Part shown: positions 20,463-32,240 of the stretch, in pieces
How positions within the stretch are numbered: the stretch's first letter is position 1
Layout: the number at the start of each line of letters is the position of its first letter
NCBI RefSeq assembly: GCF_026262505.1
Contig: NC_067208.1
Location: 9,805,962-9,869,961 of the forward strand
Length of the DNA stretch: 64,000 bases
Reading direction: 5' to 3'
DNA from: Trichomonas vaginalis G3
Taxonomy: Eukaryota > Parabasalia > Trichomonadida > Trichomonadidae
Notes under the pieces: generated by a model
What the model was told of the DNA's origin: nothing
The model's database searches: none
Seen by the model: the letters and a program-made list of their open reading frames with translations, nothing else
Position numbers and translations under genes: made by a program

Positions 20463-20743
20463 ATTTTCCTCAATATCTTCACATCAGTGTTAACCCTATT
20501 GTAGTCATACTTTGAAGCATAAACTTTCTCTAACTTCTTAACGTACAATTTACATAACTTACCTTCGTCATCGTATGGTTTAATGATATAACTATTTCTA
20601 TCTTTATACACAGTCAATGAAAAGTCAACTGGTCTCGATGTATTTGAAAGAACATGTTATGCTCAGGAAGGAAGAATAAATGTTTAAATGTATGTTTGTT
20701 ATACTGTGGAATTCGAATGAGTTGCTTTTGTTCTGTCATTTAC
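20463..20743 (-). pseudogene. Left-arm copy of the terminal-repeat gene
   Basis: Inverted copy of the 94-codon gene at 41190-41474, present because that gene lies inside the terminal repeat. This copy is not fully open. Function unknown. Confidence 0.6.
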
Positions 20744-20840
20744 ATCCAAATAAAAATTTTCAGTAAAATAAAAAAATAAACTTAAAAATTAATGATATAC
20801 CACCCTCACACGTATGAAAACATAGCACAAAAATAAATTT

Positions 20841-20890
20841 AGGTGAAGTGGTGAGATCTCACCTCTTTTTTCACCTGTTTTTTTCACCCT
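20841..20890. repeat. Five-box GGTGA palindromic repeat, copy 1
   Basis: One strand shows three GGTGA boxes at about 12-bp spacing followed by ATCTCACC and TTCACC, so a palindrome with a GTGAGATCTCAC core. It lies in the left inverted repeat, paired with copy 5. One outer core arm base differs from other copies (ACTTCACC). Confidence 0.9.
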
Positions 20891-20919
20891 GTTGAATTCA
20901 TTGCTTTATAACTCTCTTC

Positions 20920-21143
20920 CTTTCTCCAACTCTTCTAACTTCTTCTTAAGTTTCAGCAATGTTGTCCTCATGAAGTTTAATCTTTCTCAAAATTCCTTCT
21001 TTATCTAATGGTTGCTTTATCTTTCTAAACTGAACTCTACCATCCTTCATAGTATGAATGTAAAACCTTCTGGAATAGTTCCTGATTTAATGTATTCTAC
21101 CAAAACTTTTGTTTCATTGCTTCACTGACTTTATTTGTCATTT
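20920..21143 (-). pseudogene. Decayed small gene
   Basis: The minus strand starts MTNKVSEAMKQK. Later pieces read KDGRVQFRKIKQPLDKEG, like the SKDGKIYVRKRKVPLANAE piece of the small gene at 23520-23705. Probably related small proteins. Unknown function. Confidence 0.35.
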
Positions 21144-21189
21144 CAATCAAATAAAAATTTTAATATTAAATAAAAATAACGTTATTTTT

Positions 21190-21648
21190 TCAGTAAGGAA
21201 ACGCAGGAGTTTTACGATTTATTTGAGGAGTAGGTTCTGGTTTAAATGTTGGAGTCGGTTTAGGAGTTGACTTTTGAACAGGAGTTTGTACTTCCATAGG
21301 TTCAGGAGTCATTGAAGGTTTTGCTTGTGAAGGCGTTGGTTTTGGCGAAGGTGTTGGAGTTTGTTTAACTTCAGCTACTTCAGTATTATTTACAACATTT
21401 GCTTTATTTCTTTTCAACATCATAACTGCTCCTGCTGTAGCTAGCAAACCTAGTGGGAGACCATATTTTATATAAGGACTTGACCAAATGCTATTTTTGA
21501 CAGGAGCTGGTGGAACACCTAACCTTGGTGAGACTGCTCTTTGCCATTGTGCAGCTCGTAAGAAATATTCAATAGGTGCTCCATAATCGTTTGGTAAAGT
21601 TTGTTTCATAGATGGTGAAGGTTCACGAGAGCTTGATGAAGAACTCAT
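21190..21648 (-). CDS. Membrane protein with Pro/Thr-rich tail (152 aa)
   Basis: A Ser-rich N-terminus is followed by YGAPIEYFLRAAQWQRAV. A hydrophobic segment (YGLPLGLLATAGAVMML) at about residues 62-78 is followed by KRNK, and then a long tail of Thr/Pro/Lys repeats (TPTPSPKPTPSQAKP). Looks like a single-pass virion membrane or fibre-anchoring protein. Starts at the ATG at 21648. No family recognised. Confidence 0.55.
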   Translation of the reverse strand: MSSSSSSREPSPSMKQTLPNDYGAPIEYFLRAAQWQRAVSPRLGVPPAPVKNSIWSSPYIKYGLPLGLLATAGAVMMLKRNKANVVNNTEVAEVKQTPTPSPKPTPSQAKPSMTPEPMEVQTPVQKSTPKPTPTFKPEPTPQINRKTPAFPY

Positions 21649-21671
21649 TTATAAGCTTTAAAAATAAACGT

Positions 21672-23380
21672 TCATCCTTTATTCCTCACGTCGTCCGTAG
21701 CTAAGTTATAGTCATCTAATCTTATTATTGGGATTCCATTAGCACGCACCTGAATGGCAAAGCAACAATCCCTCATAAATCCAATAAGTGGCTTTGGTAC
21801 ATTTTCAGTTGCTAGTTCAATAGGTCCTTTAACAGACAATTTGTATGTTATTGGAGCAGTAGATGTTTGACCTTGCTGGAAGCAAAAGTCCACTTCTGTT
21901 GGAAAACCACATAAGAAATGTGTGTTGTCATAGCTATCCCATTTATGTTCCACACTACCATCATCCACCAATGACCTCATAACATCTTCATTAAATCCTA
22001 TCATATCATTGTTTGTATTGCAAGGCGTTCGCAACCATTTCATAAAATACAGGTCCATATGATTTTTCAGGTTCTGCAGGCATATTCCATAAGCTCCCAT
22101 GGAAAGCTGAGATATTTAAACTTAGGTTCTCAAAATTAACATAATAGTTGTCTTTCTTTCTAAATAGTGCCCAAATACTTTTAACATTAATAGGCGTATA
22201 AGCTGCTGTAAATTGTTGCACTTGAACTATCTGTATTCTTTGAGAATGAACCGTCCATAGGAATCCAATCCATAACTTTACAGGAAAACATAAAGCCTCG
22301 TTTGTATAATGTTCTACAAGTTCTGTATAAATGTTAGGGTCTAAAGAGAATGACTTTGGATGAATGAAACATTCATTAAAATCCATCTTGTTCGAAATAG
22401 TTGCTGGGTTACAGTTGTAATAGTAACTGTTCACTAGCTTCTACTGCCTTCGTTATCATAGTGAATGGTTCATTCCATGGAACAAATTTATTGTCGGTGG
22501 ATTTGAATCTGAAGCAAATGCAACTTTAAGAGTTGGATTGAAAGCAATGATATCATTTACAGATATAGATGTGCATTGTAAGCGTCGCTACTGAACTTTA
22601 CTTTAAGCTGAATGTTTCCTGCAAAAGCTGGAATAAATCGAATAGCTTCTAATGAAGGAATCTTCTAACAGGAATTCTTAAACGAAGCTTAAAATCAAAT
22701 GATTTTCCTGCTGTAATTGGACCACTAACAATTTGTCCTGTTCTGCATGTTCCGAATGACTCCATACATCTTCATGTCGAGTCTTTGAGAAAAACATCTA
22801 CTTTCTTTATTTGTTCGGTATAGTTTGTGAGTTTGAAGTTATATATGCTTCTTCTCTTGCGTTGTCTTGAGAATATACGATACGACCATTTGCAAGGATT
22901 TGATATCCAGCAACTGCATAGAAAGCGTCATCGAAACCAATCCAAAAATCCTGGTGGGTTTGTTTTATTGGAACCTGAACCAATTTCTTTATCTACAATA
23001 AATTGACCTTCCATTTTATACGTAATGAATGTATTGTAAAGGTCCAACATATTTTCACCAGGAGGTGAGAGATTGAATGTTACCCATGTGTTTATCTTTA
23101 GCAGTTCCAGGTTGTGATGGAATCTTTGCGTCAGAATATTTTCTATTAGTGTCACCAATTTGAACTGCATTGTCTATGATATCGAAATATGAGCGAATCT
23201 GATGAATATGCTCTGCTGGAGTAAATTCGTTTAAGCTGTTCGTCTGCATGTATTTCTTCGGAGAAAAATATCTATTTACTTCATTATTCTCACTCTCTTC
23301 TTGGCATTCGTGGTGGAAGTTGTTTCTTGACATTTTCAATGAAACTGTACATTCTCTTTGTCTCAACTTCTTTCACTGGC
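21672..23380 (-). pseudogene. Major capsid protein-like region of the inner Polinton, decayed
   Basis: Pieces on the minus strand match the outer capsid candidate (51948-53555) in the same order: GYQILANGRIVYSQDNAREE against GYKIYSNSDLVQTVTWANYE, then AIRFIPAFAGNIQLKV against FRFLRYLPNWAGKISIEL, then LDPNIYTEL against LDPDISNAL. The C-terminal piece (IGFMRDCCFAIQVRANGIPI) is also in place. Double-jelly-roll capsids of this type form the Polinton shell. About four or five interruptions. N-terminal pieces extend to about 23500. Confidence 0.6.
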
Positions 23381-23519
23381 GGGTCAGGATTCTTTGACTC
23401 GGTTTGTTTTTCAATGAAATTCACGAACTTTGCAATAAGCTCTTGGTTCGTTATTGAAAGTACATCTGGCTTCTTTTCTTCTGTTCTATTGACTTTTCAG
23501 TTTGAATAGAAGGCTTATA

Positions 23520-23705
23520 TGGGCTTCGTGGCTTCACCCTTGCCATACACCTTAATGTTGTCGCTTTCTGCATTCGCTAATGGAACCTTTCTTTTTCTTA
23601 CGTATATTTTACCATCTTTACTCTGACTTACGTAATAGAAAGGATGTTGTATTCCTCTGCGTCATTTAATATAATAGACTCTCGTTCTGATTTTGACAAG
23701 CTCAT
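23520..23705 (-). pseudogene. Small basic gene remnant
   Basis: It starts MSLSKSERESIILNDAEEYN and includes SKDGKIYVRKRKVPLANAE and GEATKPI. A degenerate paired mini-hairpin (GGGCTTCGTGGCTTCACCC) forms its end near 23521. Not fully open. Confidence 0.35.
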
Positions 23706-23750
23706 TTTACATCGGTTAATGTTTTAATTTTGTTTTTTATCTGCAGTCAA

Positions 23751-24011
23751 ATGACTCAGACAAGCCCTACGGACAAGACCCAAGGGGTCATAGATGTTGA
23801 AGCATTGAAGAAAGAAATTCGCGAGCAAATTTTATCCGAACTGAAGGAACAAAAACAAGAACAAAAGCCAGAGAGACCAAAGAGAAAACTTAGTGAAAAA
23901 CAACTTGCTGCATTAGCTGCTGGAAGACAAAAGAACCCACGACTACTGGCGAAAAAAGCTAGAGAAGAAGCTGAAGCAAAAGCTAAAGAAGCTGAAGCAA
24001 AGAAAGAGTAA
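23751..24011 (+). CDS. Charged coiled-coil protein (86 aa)
   Basis: It starts MTQTSPTDKTQGVIDVEAL at an ATG preceded by TTTTTTATCTGCAGTCAA. After residue 25 almost everything is Glu, Lys, Arg, Gln and Ala (EQKQEQKPERPKRKLSEKQL; AREEAEAKAKEAEAKKE), predicting one long helix. Such Lys/Ala-rich tails often bind nucleic acid. Divergent from the small minus-strand gene at 23705. Function unknown. Confidence 0.5.
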   Translation: MTQTSPTDKTQGVIDVEALKKEIREQILSELKEQKQEQKPERPKRKLSEKQLAALAAGRQKNPRLLAKKAREEAEAKAKEAEAKKE

Positions 24012-24035
24012 ATGGTTTATTTTTATCCGAATTAA

Positions 24036-24895
24036 ATGTATAGACAAATACCTTTATCTGTTGCGTTCAGTAGTGAAAACCCTGACGTCAAAATAAAGGG
24101 GAACAGAGTAACGTTTAAGTTTCCAACAGACTGGATTGTGAACATAAATGAAGAGAAGTACATTGGCATAACATCTATGTATATAACACGTGCTTTCAGA
24201 AAGGTTGACTTTATACTTCAAGTCGAGATAGAAAATGACGAACAGTCTTTAAGCGCCCAAAACATTCACATATACAAATACTTTAAAGACGATACAACAT
24301 TGCAACAATGTATGATTTCATTTAATGAGAATGTTCGAGAAAAAGTTCAACATTGAAGTACAAACTTTACAGCCTTTACGTGAGTTTCTTGCACAACTGA
24401 AAGAAGAAGGTAGTCAGCCACAACTTATAGACTTTCATTATGAATTTAATGAAAATGAAGATGGAACACATGACTGTCAGTTTGTTGTATTCTCACCATT
24501 CAATGAAGTCGCTAAAGAGAAAGAAAATCCATTACGTATAAGATTTCAAATCTCTGAACCAAGTGATGATTTCAAGAATGTTTTCAATTATGATGCAATG
24601 CTTCCGAGGAAAAATGAATTTTCAAAGATTGTAACACCGGCATTTGGGATAGAAAGCAAGCTATATTATATTCAAACTTAAGTAAGGGAGTTGAAAATGA
24701 GTTCATTGGTCATACAAGAACTTCACCACTTCCTAACCCTAAATACTATAAATTAACTGGCTTCAATCGTGAGTTTTGGATAGACATGTTCTCCACTCAT
24801 GACCATAACACCTGTTTTGCTACCTCCAGACCATAAGGACTGTCTCTACATTGAAGCACAACTCTTAAACTCTACCATCGCAGTATTGTAAATGA
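24036..24895 (+). pseudogene. FxYPxxW-family Polinton protein, inner left copy
   Basis: It starts MYRQIPLSVAFSSENPDVKI, with VTFKFPTDWIVN in place of the FDYPxRW box, and shares the later order of the 39397 gene. Preceded by TTTATTTTTATCCGAATTAA. The C-terminal part includes PPDHKDCLYIEAQLLNS. A few interruptions. Member of the four-copy family discussed at 39397. Confidence 0.45.
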
Positions 24896-24901
24896 CCACA
24901 T

Positions 24902-24926
24902 GGGCTTCGCCCTTGCCGCTAGCGGC
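24902..24926. repeat. Paired GC-rich mini-hairpin module
   Basis: GGGC-TTC-GCCC (24902-24912) is followed after two bases by GCCGCTAGCGGC (24915-24926). It lies between convergent genes. Same design as modules at 28540, 37411 and 40390. Confidence 0.85.
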
Positions 24927-24972
24927 TTATTTTTATCACGAATGACCTCATTGCTGACAAAAATAAATGACC

Positions 24973-27900
24973 TCAGAACTTCAACTTACGAATAAAGCTT
25001 GTTTTAGTCGTTATTGAGAAGTTAAACTTTTCAGCAAAGCAAGGTTGACATGACTTACATAAGTCAAATCCAATCTCTTGACCATCATAAAGTGCTTTAT
25101 ATAACTTCATAACACTGAACTCAGAGTCTTTGTCAAATTTTCCTTGCGGAACCATTAAACCTTTATCTTCATCATAGAAACACTGAACAGAGTCAGGAAA
25201 CATTTCATTAGCGGTTAAAGCAATAACATCTTGCTTCACGCCTTTCATTCTGCAGTGAAATGCAACTTCATTTAAATCATTCGTGAGTAAGTCTATGTAA
25301 GTCTTCTTTCCACAAAATATTGACTTGTATGCTAAACTTTGTTTATCTTTTGTGATTTCTGCAAAGTCGCTATGAAATTGACCAAGGTTTTTACCAATGA
25401 GAACTCTTCCATAACGTTTCTCAAACTCTTCAGCTAAACGAGGGATATCTTCATTGTAGAGATGCATACTGTCCGTATCGCTATAAAAGATGTCCATTCC
25501 TAAGTCCTCAGCAGTACAGAATACTTCACACATTATTCTCTTCGACATAGACAGAATGTTAACACCAAGTGGACAGAAGTTAAAGTGTCTGCAAATGCTT
25601 TTCGTTAGCTTGAAAATAGTTTTATCTGAACCATCCAAACCTTCGAACTTCACTATATGGTTGTAGTTTCTGATGGCATATCTTATAGCATCTTTGTCAT
25701 TTACTATGGTTATTTTTGACTCAATAGGAGATAGAATAGTTTTGCCATAAATACTGTTCAGAATGAGCTTTATATTTTCTTGCAAAGGATTTCCTTCTTT
25801 CTTATACTTTAACCTTAACTCAAACAACTTCTTTACTTCATCTCTTATTCTAATATCTCTGTTTCCATCGTAATAGTATCCTTGCAACACTTCACATTTG
25901 ACACCTTGATATTTTATGAGGTCTTGTAATGTTATATGGTCAACATACATTAAACAGCAAGTGTTTGAACTTCTGGGAACGTTAAGTTCTGGATTTAGTT
26001 CAGGGTCACAAACTATTAAAGGAAAGTGTCTATGTATTCCAATCTCTGTTATCTTAATGAGAACAAAGAAGCCAGACATAAACTTTTCACCAATGGGTTC
26101 CTTTTGGTCGTCATCGAATAAATGTCTCATGAGATACTCTGTGCTTAACATTTCTTTCTTCATACTTTGGAATACCTTCTAAAGTATAAAGTCTTGCTAT
26201 AGCTGATGGATATAATGAAACAGCGTCGAAGTCAGCAATGAGTTTCTTTTCGCTCTTTTGTTTAATGTTATCTGACAACATACATCTTCCACCTTGAATG
26301 CATCTGAAATAAATTCTCTTGGTTTATTTGAGAGGTCATATAAATTTCCATTCGGGAAGTACACTCTGTTCTCAAACAATTTGTTAGCAATTGAACAAAT
26401 ACTAACGTAGTCATAAACGTTTAAATCAAATTCTTTCAATATGTCATTGCGGAACTTAACAAAACCTTCTCTTAAAATTCTTACATCTTGTTTGCAATAA
26501 AATGTGCTATACTTTTCTAAGTCGAAGTGGTTCTCATCTATTCTGCAACCTTTGATGGAATCTATGTTTTTCATGAATGTTCTGCATATCTAAACTTACA
26601 TGCTTCAGAAATGACACCAGTTCTGTTGTCATTTGCTAACAAAACACTGCTGTAGTAGTTATATGGAAATACTTCTTTCGGTCCTGTTTGTAAGTTAAAC
26701 ATAGCAGGAAATAGTTTAAGCTTCTTATTTATAACACTGTAAGAGTCTTTTATAATAATTGCCCTTCCTTTATATAAGCCAGTTATTTGCATTGTTCGTG
26801 AACCTTTAATGATGGGAGTTCCTTTCACTTCTGTCATGTGTCTTAAGATGAAGTTTATATCATAACTGAGGTTATGGAAATATATTAAACTCTTGTCAGG
26901 AAGTCGTTCCAAAAATTCTGTTGCACAGTTCTGACCCCAAATGCTTTCACTCACTGAACCATCTTCACTGTCATAACAGATGTTAAAAGCTTTATGAAAG
27001 CCATCGTACTGCACTCAAAGTCAGCAAAGAAAACGTGCTCAGGAATGAACTTGCACTTATTTTTATTTACTTCTTTTGACTCGGCTTTCTTCTTCAGTTG
27101 TACACAATACTTTGGAGCATATGTCAAATCTTTAAATGGTGCAAGGTTCTGTTTATATAAGTCAGTCGTATATGTGAAAAGTTCTCCATAAGAAATAGGT
27201 TCGAAATATTTGCACTCCCACAATGTTTTCATAACATCCCATAACGGTGTTGTTCTATCATAACGAACTACATATTTATTCTCTCTCTTTGTATAAATCT
27301 TCATCTGTTTCTCAATGTTCATTCCACCACACTCCTTCAAGATTTCTATATAGTTGCGAATGAAATATGTTGTCATTGGTAATCTTTCATTTAGCATGTA
27401 GTGGTCTTCAACAAGAAGTAAGTCAATAGTTCGAACAGTTTCACATTCTTTTGGTATGTATCTCTTTATTTCATTATGTCTTGAGTCATTGAAATAACCA
27501 ATGGTAACATTAAATGCTATACCTGTTGCGTCAGAAATTTCTTGTACTTTACTTTGAGGAAAGTCTCTAACACGAATGACTTCTCTCATGTGGTCAATAG
27601 TTTCTTCATCTACTCCAGCCTGAATGCAAGCATAAACGAAACAATTGTCTTCTGTCATAAGTGTTGCAGTTCTTTTGTTCAGTTCATTGAAGATTTGGTA
27701 GCGTTCAAGATTTATAGGTAATGTGCAAAGATACTTCCAGAACTGACCGCTTCTCTTCTTATAAAACTTCTTTTCACCATTATCTTTCCAAAAGCTTTCT
27801 ATAAGTGCTGGGTTTCCTGTTTGCTTAAGAGCTTCCAAAATGGCTTTCTGGTCATTTGTCAGTGTGCTTTCATCTCTATATGGTCTCTTTTTTGGTTTGC

Positions 27901-28732
27901 CTTTCTTTACATCTGACATCGTTAAGCCTTCATATTCTGTTAAATCATACATCTTTATTTCAGTAAGATTCTTTATGTTTGTCAAGAAGAAGTCATAGTG
28001 CATTTCAACAATACCTGCAGCATTTGCTTCTATCTCTGATATAAAGTTCTCCTTCAAGAGCTGATGTAGTAATGTTCCAATATTATTGAGGTTTAACGTA
28101 GAACATTCATACTTTCCACCAAGTTTATAACATACCATCCATCTTTGTTGGGTTTATTTTAATCTTCTCTAAGAGTCTCATGAAAACCTTACCGAAATGT
28201 TTGTGTAAGTAGTCTCTGTTTGGTTCATCTAAAGCTTCGATGTTAAAGTCAATGAGTCTATTGCCTGACTTCACATTTCTCTTCCTATTCTCTTCATCTT
28301 TCTTTAACCATCTCTCACCTTCTTTTGGTTTGTCGTCAATGGAACGAATGACATCGTTAGCTTTGCGAACTTGTTCTATAGCACTTTTAAACATCTCTCT
28401 TCTCTGTTGTTTCAGTGTGTCGTCTCTTCTTCTTGTTTCACCAACGTTTGCATTTGTTATGTCAAACATACTTCATGAGGTACTGAACGTCTATGATATA
28501 AGTCAATAGCAACGTCATTTAAAGGAAATGCTCTTGCATGGACTTCGTCCTCGCCGCGTTGCGGCTTTATGAACTCATGAATTCTATCATAACTTATTGC
28601 ACCATTGTAGTCATTGAGGATGTCAGCGAGTGCTTTTTTGTTTGTTGCGTAATGCTTTGCAACATCTATATTAGCTTCTGTAAGAAGTTGTTTTATTTCC
28701 GAGTGTTCTAACTTAGACAACTTCCGATACAT
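24973..28732 (-). pseudogene. Protein-primed family B DNA polymerase (pPolB) region, inner Polinton
   Basis: The minus strand shows, in order, an N-terminal region, an Exo I-like FADFE box near 27020, SIICDS-type pPolB regions, motif A (DFDAVSLYPSA, 26201-26236), motif B (LNSIYGK, about 25740-25764) and motif C (YSDTDS, 25468-25485). A total of about 1250 codons is usual for Polinton pPolB. Such enzymes replicate linear element DNA from a protein primer at the terminal repeats. The region is divided by about five interruptions. A mini-hairpin module lies within its N-terminal coding part at 28540. Confidence 0.8.
28540..28565. repeat. Paired GC-rich mini-hairpin module inside pPolB
   Basis: GGAC-TTC-GTCC (28540-28550) and GCCGC-GTT-GCGGC (28553-28565), translated in the polymerase N-terminal frame as PQRGEDEV. 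The equivalent module at 40390 gives PQSGEGEA in another gene. Confidence 0.85.
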
Positions 28733-28822
28733 CTTTAGTAGGAAATAAAAAAATATTTTTTGAAAAAATTAGATTAGATTTTTTTAAGTTATTTTTCAAA
28801 ATAATTTAATATTTTTATTTTA

Positions 28823-29296
28823 ATGAAACACATGCAAGATTGCAAGTTCTTTTCATACAATGCTCTCGCTACTGCCATCAAGAATGAGTTCAATGGTGCT
28901 GCAAACGTTAATGTTATCTTTAACAAGAAGTTTGTGAAAGAATCTAAGTTTGGTCAGTATGTCAGACCATTAGCTATCGTCATTGACCGCAAACGTTATA
29001 CTTCACAAGAGTTAGCAGTAGTTTTGAAACAAAAGAGTTTCTTCGTGAATGTCAAAGATACTCATTATACTGTCATAAAGAACTCTAACGTTGACTTCTT
29101 CAGTATTGCTATGAATCTTTCCGAACAGAAAGAATATAAGAAGGGTGAAACATCTGTGAAATATTATCCTTCATCTCTGAAGACAATAACGAACAAAGAT
29201 GTTATACAGAAATTCTTACCAAAGGTTGAAGAAGCTTCTATTGACATTGACGAAGGAAGTGAAATGGTTGAAGAAATAGACCCTGAAGCTATTTAA
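28823..29296 (+). CDS. Protein with acidic C-terminal tail (157 aa), possible ssDNA-binding
   Basis: It starts MKHMQDCKFFSYNALATAIK after an ATTTTTATTTTA tract and is divergent from pPolB (about 90 bp between starts). The middle is basic and beta-rich by eye; the end EVEEIDPEAI-like acidic tail (SIDIDEGSEMVEEIDPEAI) resembles the tail of the gene at 48150 (NIDIDPEMF). Acidic C-termini beside replication genes are typical of single-strand DNA-binding proteins, but no OB-fold motif is certain. Confidence 0.45.
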   Translation: MKHMQDCKFFSYNALATAIKNEFNGAANVNVIFNKKFVKESKFGQYVRPLAIVIDRKRYTSQELAVVLKQKSFFVNVKDTHYTVIKNSNVDFFSIAMNLSEQKEYKKGETSVKYYPSSLKTITNKDVIQKFLPKVEEASIDIDEGSEMVEEIDPEAI

Positions 29297-29528
29297 GCAA
29301 AAATATATTTTTGAAGAACTGAAAGTGTCACTACGTCACCATGTCACCAGGTTAATTAACTTCTTTTAAAAAGTGTGACAACATGACATTTTGACAACAG
29401 GTACGAAAGAGCGAACAGCATGATGCTTCGTTAATGTTATTGTTAATGCTTACAGTGTCGAACATAATTGACGTAGGATTCATGACTTCTTCGTAAATGA
29501 GTGTAAATATAGCACAAAAATATATTTT

Positions 29529-29577
29529 AGGTGAAGAGGTGAGATCTCACCCGTTTTTTCACCTCTTTTTTCACCTC
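29529..29577. repeat. Five-box GGTGA palindromic repeat, copy 2
   Basis: It lies about 50 bases beyond the stop of the KilA-N gene. Core GTGAGATCTCAC, flanked by CACCTAAAATATATTTTTG on the reverse strand. Confidence 0.9.
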
Positions 29578-29629
29578 ATTCTCTCTTCGTTAATATTGTC
29601 GTGACTTCATCGTTAATGTTGTCGTGACT

Positions 29630-30454
29630 TCATTCTTCCTCTTTGAAGTTGTCGAAATATTCTGTTATTTTTTCCTTCAGTAATGGTAAGTCTTCTTTGA
29701 ATGTAAGTATTGTGCAACCTTTGATGTCATAGTGTGTTTGAGGAAGAGTATTTTTGACAATTTCCTTTATTTGTTCATTCGGAGTCATTGAAATCGGTAA
29801 GTTTTCACGATAGAACCAGTTTCTGTCAGATTATATATTTTAGCTAAGTCATAAAAGCTCTTGTTGTTTCTTCTGACTAAATGCAACATAACCATATCTT
29901 TATCTTCTTCTTTCTCCAACTCTTCAGTATAAATCATATACTTATAACTCTTTTCCTTTCCTTTTGGTACTGAACGTGGTATTCTTTTCTGTATGCTTTT
30001 GTCTTTGGATTCAATGACTTCATCTTTTGCATGAAGTTTCTTTTCCATCTCTCCACGTTCTGCTTTATATAGTTCATCTAACATCATGAAAATATAACAA
30101 GCATAACGAGGTGAAGCCCACATTGCTACAGCGTTTACTAAAAGTCTATGAACATAATAACCTTTCAAACCAGAGCTAAATTCTTGCGATTTTCGTACGG
30201 AATCTCTTCTCTCGGTTTTCCGAGGGAAGCAATCATATGAGGAAATTCTTCTAAAAGTTCTTTTGTCTGTTATGTTTTCAAACCAAATGATATGCTTGCT
30301 TTGTAGAACGAAGAGCATTCATTATACTTTGCATTTGGTACATGTCATCTTTGACTGAACGAATGAGACGTAACTGTTTGTTATACTGTATGTACTCGTA
30401 TTCTTCATGATGGCTTCATGAACGATAGCAGTTGTTGTGTTCTGATGTTGACAT
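29630..30454 (-). pseudogene. KilA-N domain gene, inner copy 1
   Basis: GLKGYYVHRLLVNAVAMWAS followed by PRYACYIFMMLDEL is the KilA-N core. Downstream, KSYKYMIYTEELEKEEDKDM and LHLVRRNNKSFYDLAKIY match the C-terminal module of the outer gene at 45809 almost exactly, though the outer 54-bp repeat insert is absent. KilA-N proteins of DNA viruses and phages bind DNA and are thought to regulate expression. Minus strand, with a few interruptions. Five-box palindromes lie on both sides of this accessory block. Confidence 0.75.
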
Positions 30455-30544
30455 TACTGTCTTTACATACAAGATAAAAAATTTGTTAGAAAAAAAATTA
30501 GCGTTATTTTCTGACTTTCACAAAAAGACCAAAAATAAACGCTT

Positions 30545-31152
30545 TACATGTATTTTTCAGCAACTTCGTCAAATAATTTTATATGCTTTATCTATCTCAT
30601 CTACTTCAAACGTTTCTTTACCTTTCGTGGGAGCACCATACATTTCTCAAAAACTTCAAGCAGTTCTGTTTCAGCAGCTCTCATATCATTAACAAAACAC
30701 AACCTTGACTCTATTGACTGTAGAGTCATCTCTTTGAGTTATATTATATGTCCTTCTATCTTATATCTTTTTGTGTTGAAGTCCTTCGGTTTCTGAACGA
30801 TATAAAGTAAGCCTTCACTGCAACGTTCTGAGTCGAATGAACCATATGTTTATGGTTATATCCAACAACTGGGTCTAACCATACAAAACTATTGGTATAA
30901 GACTTTTGTCTATAAATATGCTCTTGTTCCATGAAATGCTACTGATATCATAAGCTCAGGATTTCTTGTCAAAATTTTCTGAGTTGAAGCATTTCTAACC
31001 CAGTCGTTTGTTTTCTTTTCAGATGGAGATATAATGTCTGACAAAGAATATTTGTTGTATTTCTTTGAGTATCTTACGTTTAAATCACCAATTCTAACCA
31101 CTTTGGTGTCATTGTCTATCTTTCTAACTGTTTCAAACTCAATGTTTGACAT
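30545..31152 (-). pseudogene. KilA-N-related gene, inner copy 2
   Basis: It starts MSNIEFETVRKIDNDTKVV, continues GDLNVRYSKKYNKYSLSDII and has KKTNDWVRNASTQKIL, the first half of a KilA-N domain. Pieces with IVQKPKDFNTKRYKIEGHI and a basic end follow. Related to but distinct from copy 1. Its 5' leader (ACTGTCTTTACATACAAAAT inverse) is shared with the 30454 start. Interrupted about once or twice. Confidence 0.5.
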
Positions 31153-31262
31153 TACTGTCTTTACATACAAAATAAAAATTTTTCTTAGAAAAAAAATTAG
31201 CGTTATTTTTCTAACTAATGAAATTCATGAAATTTGGTCATTTTTCAGCAAAAATAATGTTT

Positions 31263-31308
31263 AGGTGAAGAGGTGAGATCTCACCTGTTTTTTCACCTCT
31301 TTTTTCAC
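31263..31308. repeat. Five-box GGTGA palindromic repeat, copy 3
   Basis: Touches the 3' end of the CxxC gene (stop near 31305) and lies upstream of KilA-N copy 2. Core GTGAGATCTCAC. Confidence 0.9.
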
Positions 31309-32240
31309 AAGCGTTTTACATGAATTGTACGATGTATATTTGAAATCCTAAACAATTTGGTAGCTTCAATTTCTTCTTTTAGTACATCGAATGTTTTAAT
31401 CGTGCCGAAAGTCTCTTTATATTTCTTCTTGACGTCAGACAGAAGGAAATCTTCTGCTGTTGGATAGTTTTTATTAAGAAATGTCAACATATCCATTTTA
31501 TCTTCTGCTGGCTTTTCTGCTTCTTTCTTTAAGTCTGCATAGTCTCTTCGCATTCTTTCTATCTCTTTGACTGAGTAGTTATATTTTCTTATTGCTGCTT
31601 TACATTTTGAACATTGCGGCATCGTTTTTGCGTTATACATTGAACATTACCAGCTAAACAACTAAAGCGTCAATTGCTCTCTTCATCTCAAACATAGCGG
31701 GTCTTATTTGTTCGTTCCATACTTTGTCTCTTCTATCTTTATCTCTTATTTCCCATACACATTCAGCAACTAACGAAACAAAGTTATCGTATGTCTTAAA
31801 TTCTTCGGATTTATATATGTCAGAAATATTTTTATAAACCATGTCGCAATCTTTGTCCATAACTTTATGGTTGCAATGAAAACCAAGGAATTCATAATTT
31901 ACTTTTACGTATGAATTTCTTTATTTCTACTGAGTCAGTTGCTTTGACTTCAATTTCGTCGAATTCAGGAATAGTTAGTTTTTGCTGCTGAACTTCAGGT
32001 AGTTTAGGCAAATGGTCAATAATATCCTGCATGTCATAAAGATACTGTTCATATTGTTTCATCTTTCGCACTACAGTCTAAATTACTTGTTAAAAGTTCT
32101 TCTTTATCTTCTGGATTTCTGTTTCAAAAGTATATGAAGAAGGAATAAAGTTTTTCATCTATCAACATTGACGTAGGATTCATGACTAACGAGTTTGGTG
32201 CTGTAGTTTGAATTGTTGTTGTACCGATTGTTGAAATCAT
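31305..32240 (-). pseudogene. CxxC coiled-coil accessory gene, inner copy
   Basis: The C-terminal half (QCSKCKAAIRKYNYSVKEIE, then KMDMLTFLNKNYPTAEDFLL and ISNIHRTIHVKRL) is almost identical to the outer gene 44597-45466. The N-terminal half (KDCDMVYKNISDIYKSEEF; ECVWEIRDKDRRDKVWNEQI) also matches. A single CxxC pair followed by heptad-like charged stretches suggests a small zinc or redox site plus coiled coil. Function unknown. Interrupted two or three times. Palindromes lie at both ends. Confidence 0.65.

Larger units (their letters stand above)
20227..20922. repeat. Left terminal inverted repeat of the inner Polinton
   Basis: It is the inverse of 41007-41703 with very few differences. The outer 250 bases hold short internal repeats (AACCTTAAATATTTAC twice; GTTCTCACTA and ACTTCACTAA boxes). 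The inner part holds a palindromic five-box repeat and a copy of the small gene that is open in the right arm at 41190. Confidence 0.95.
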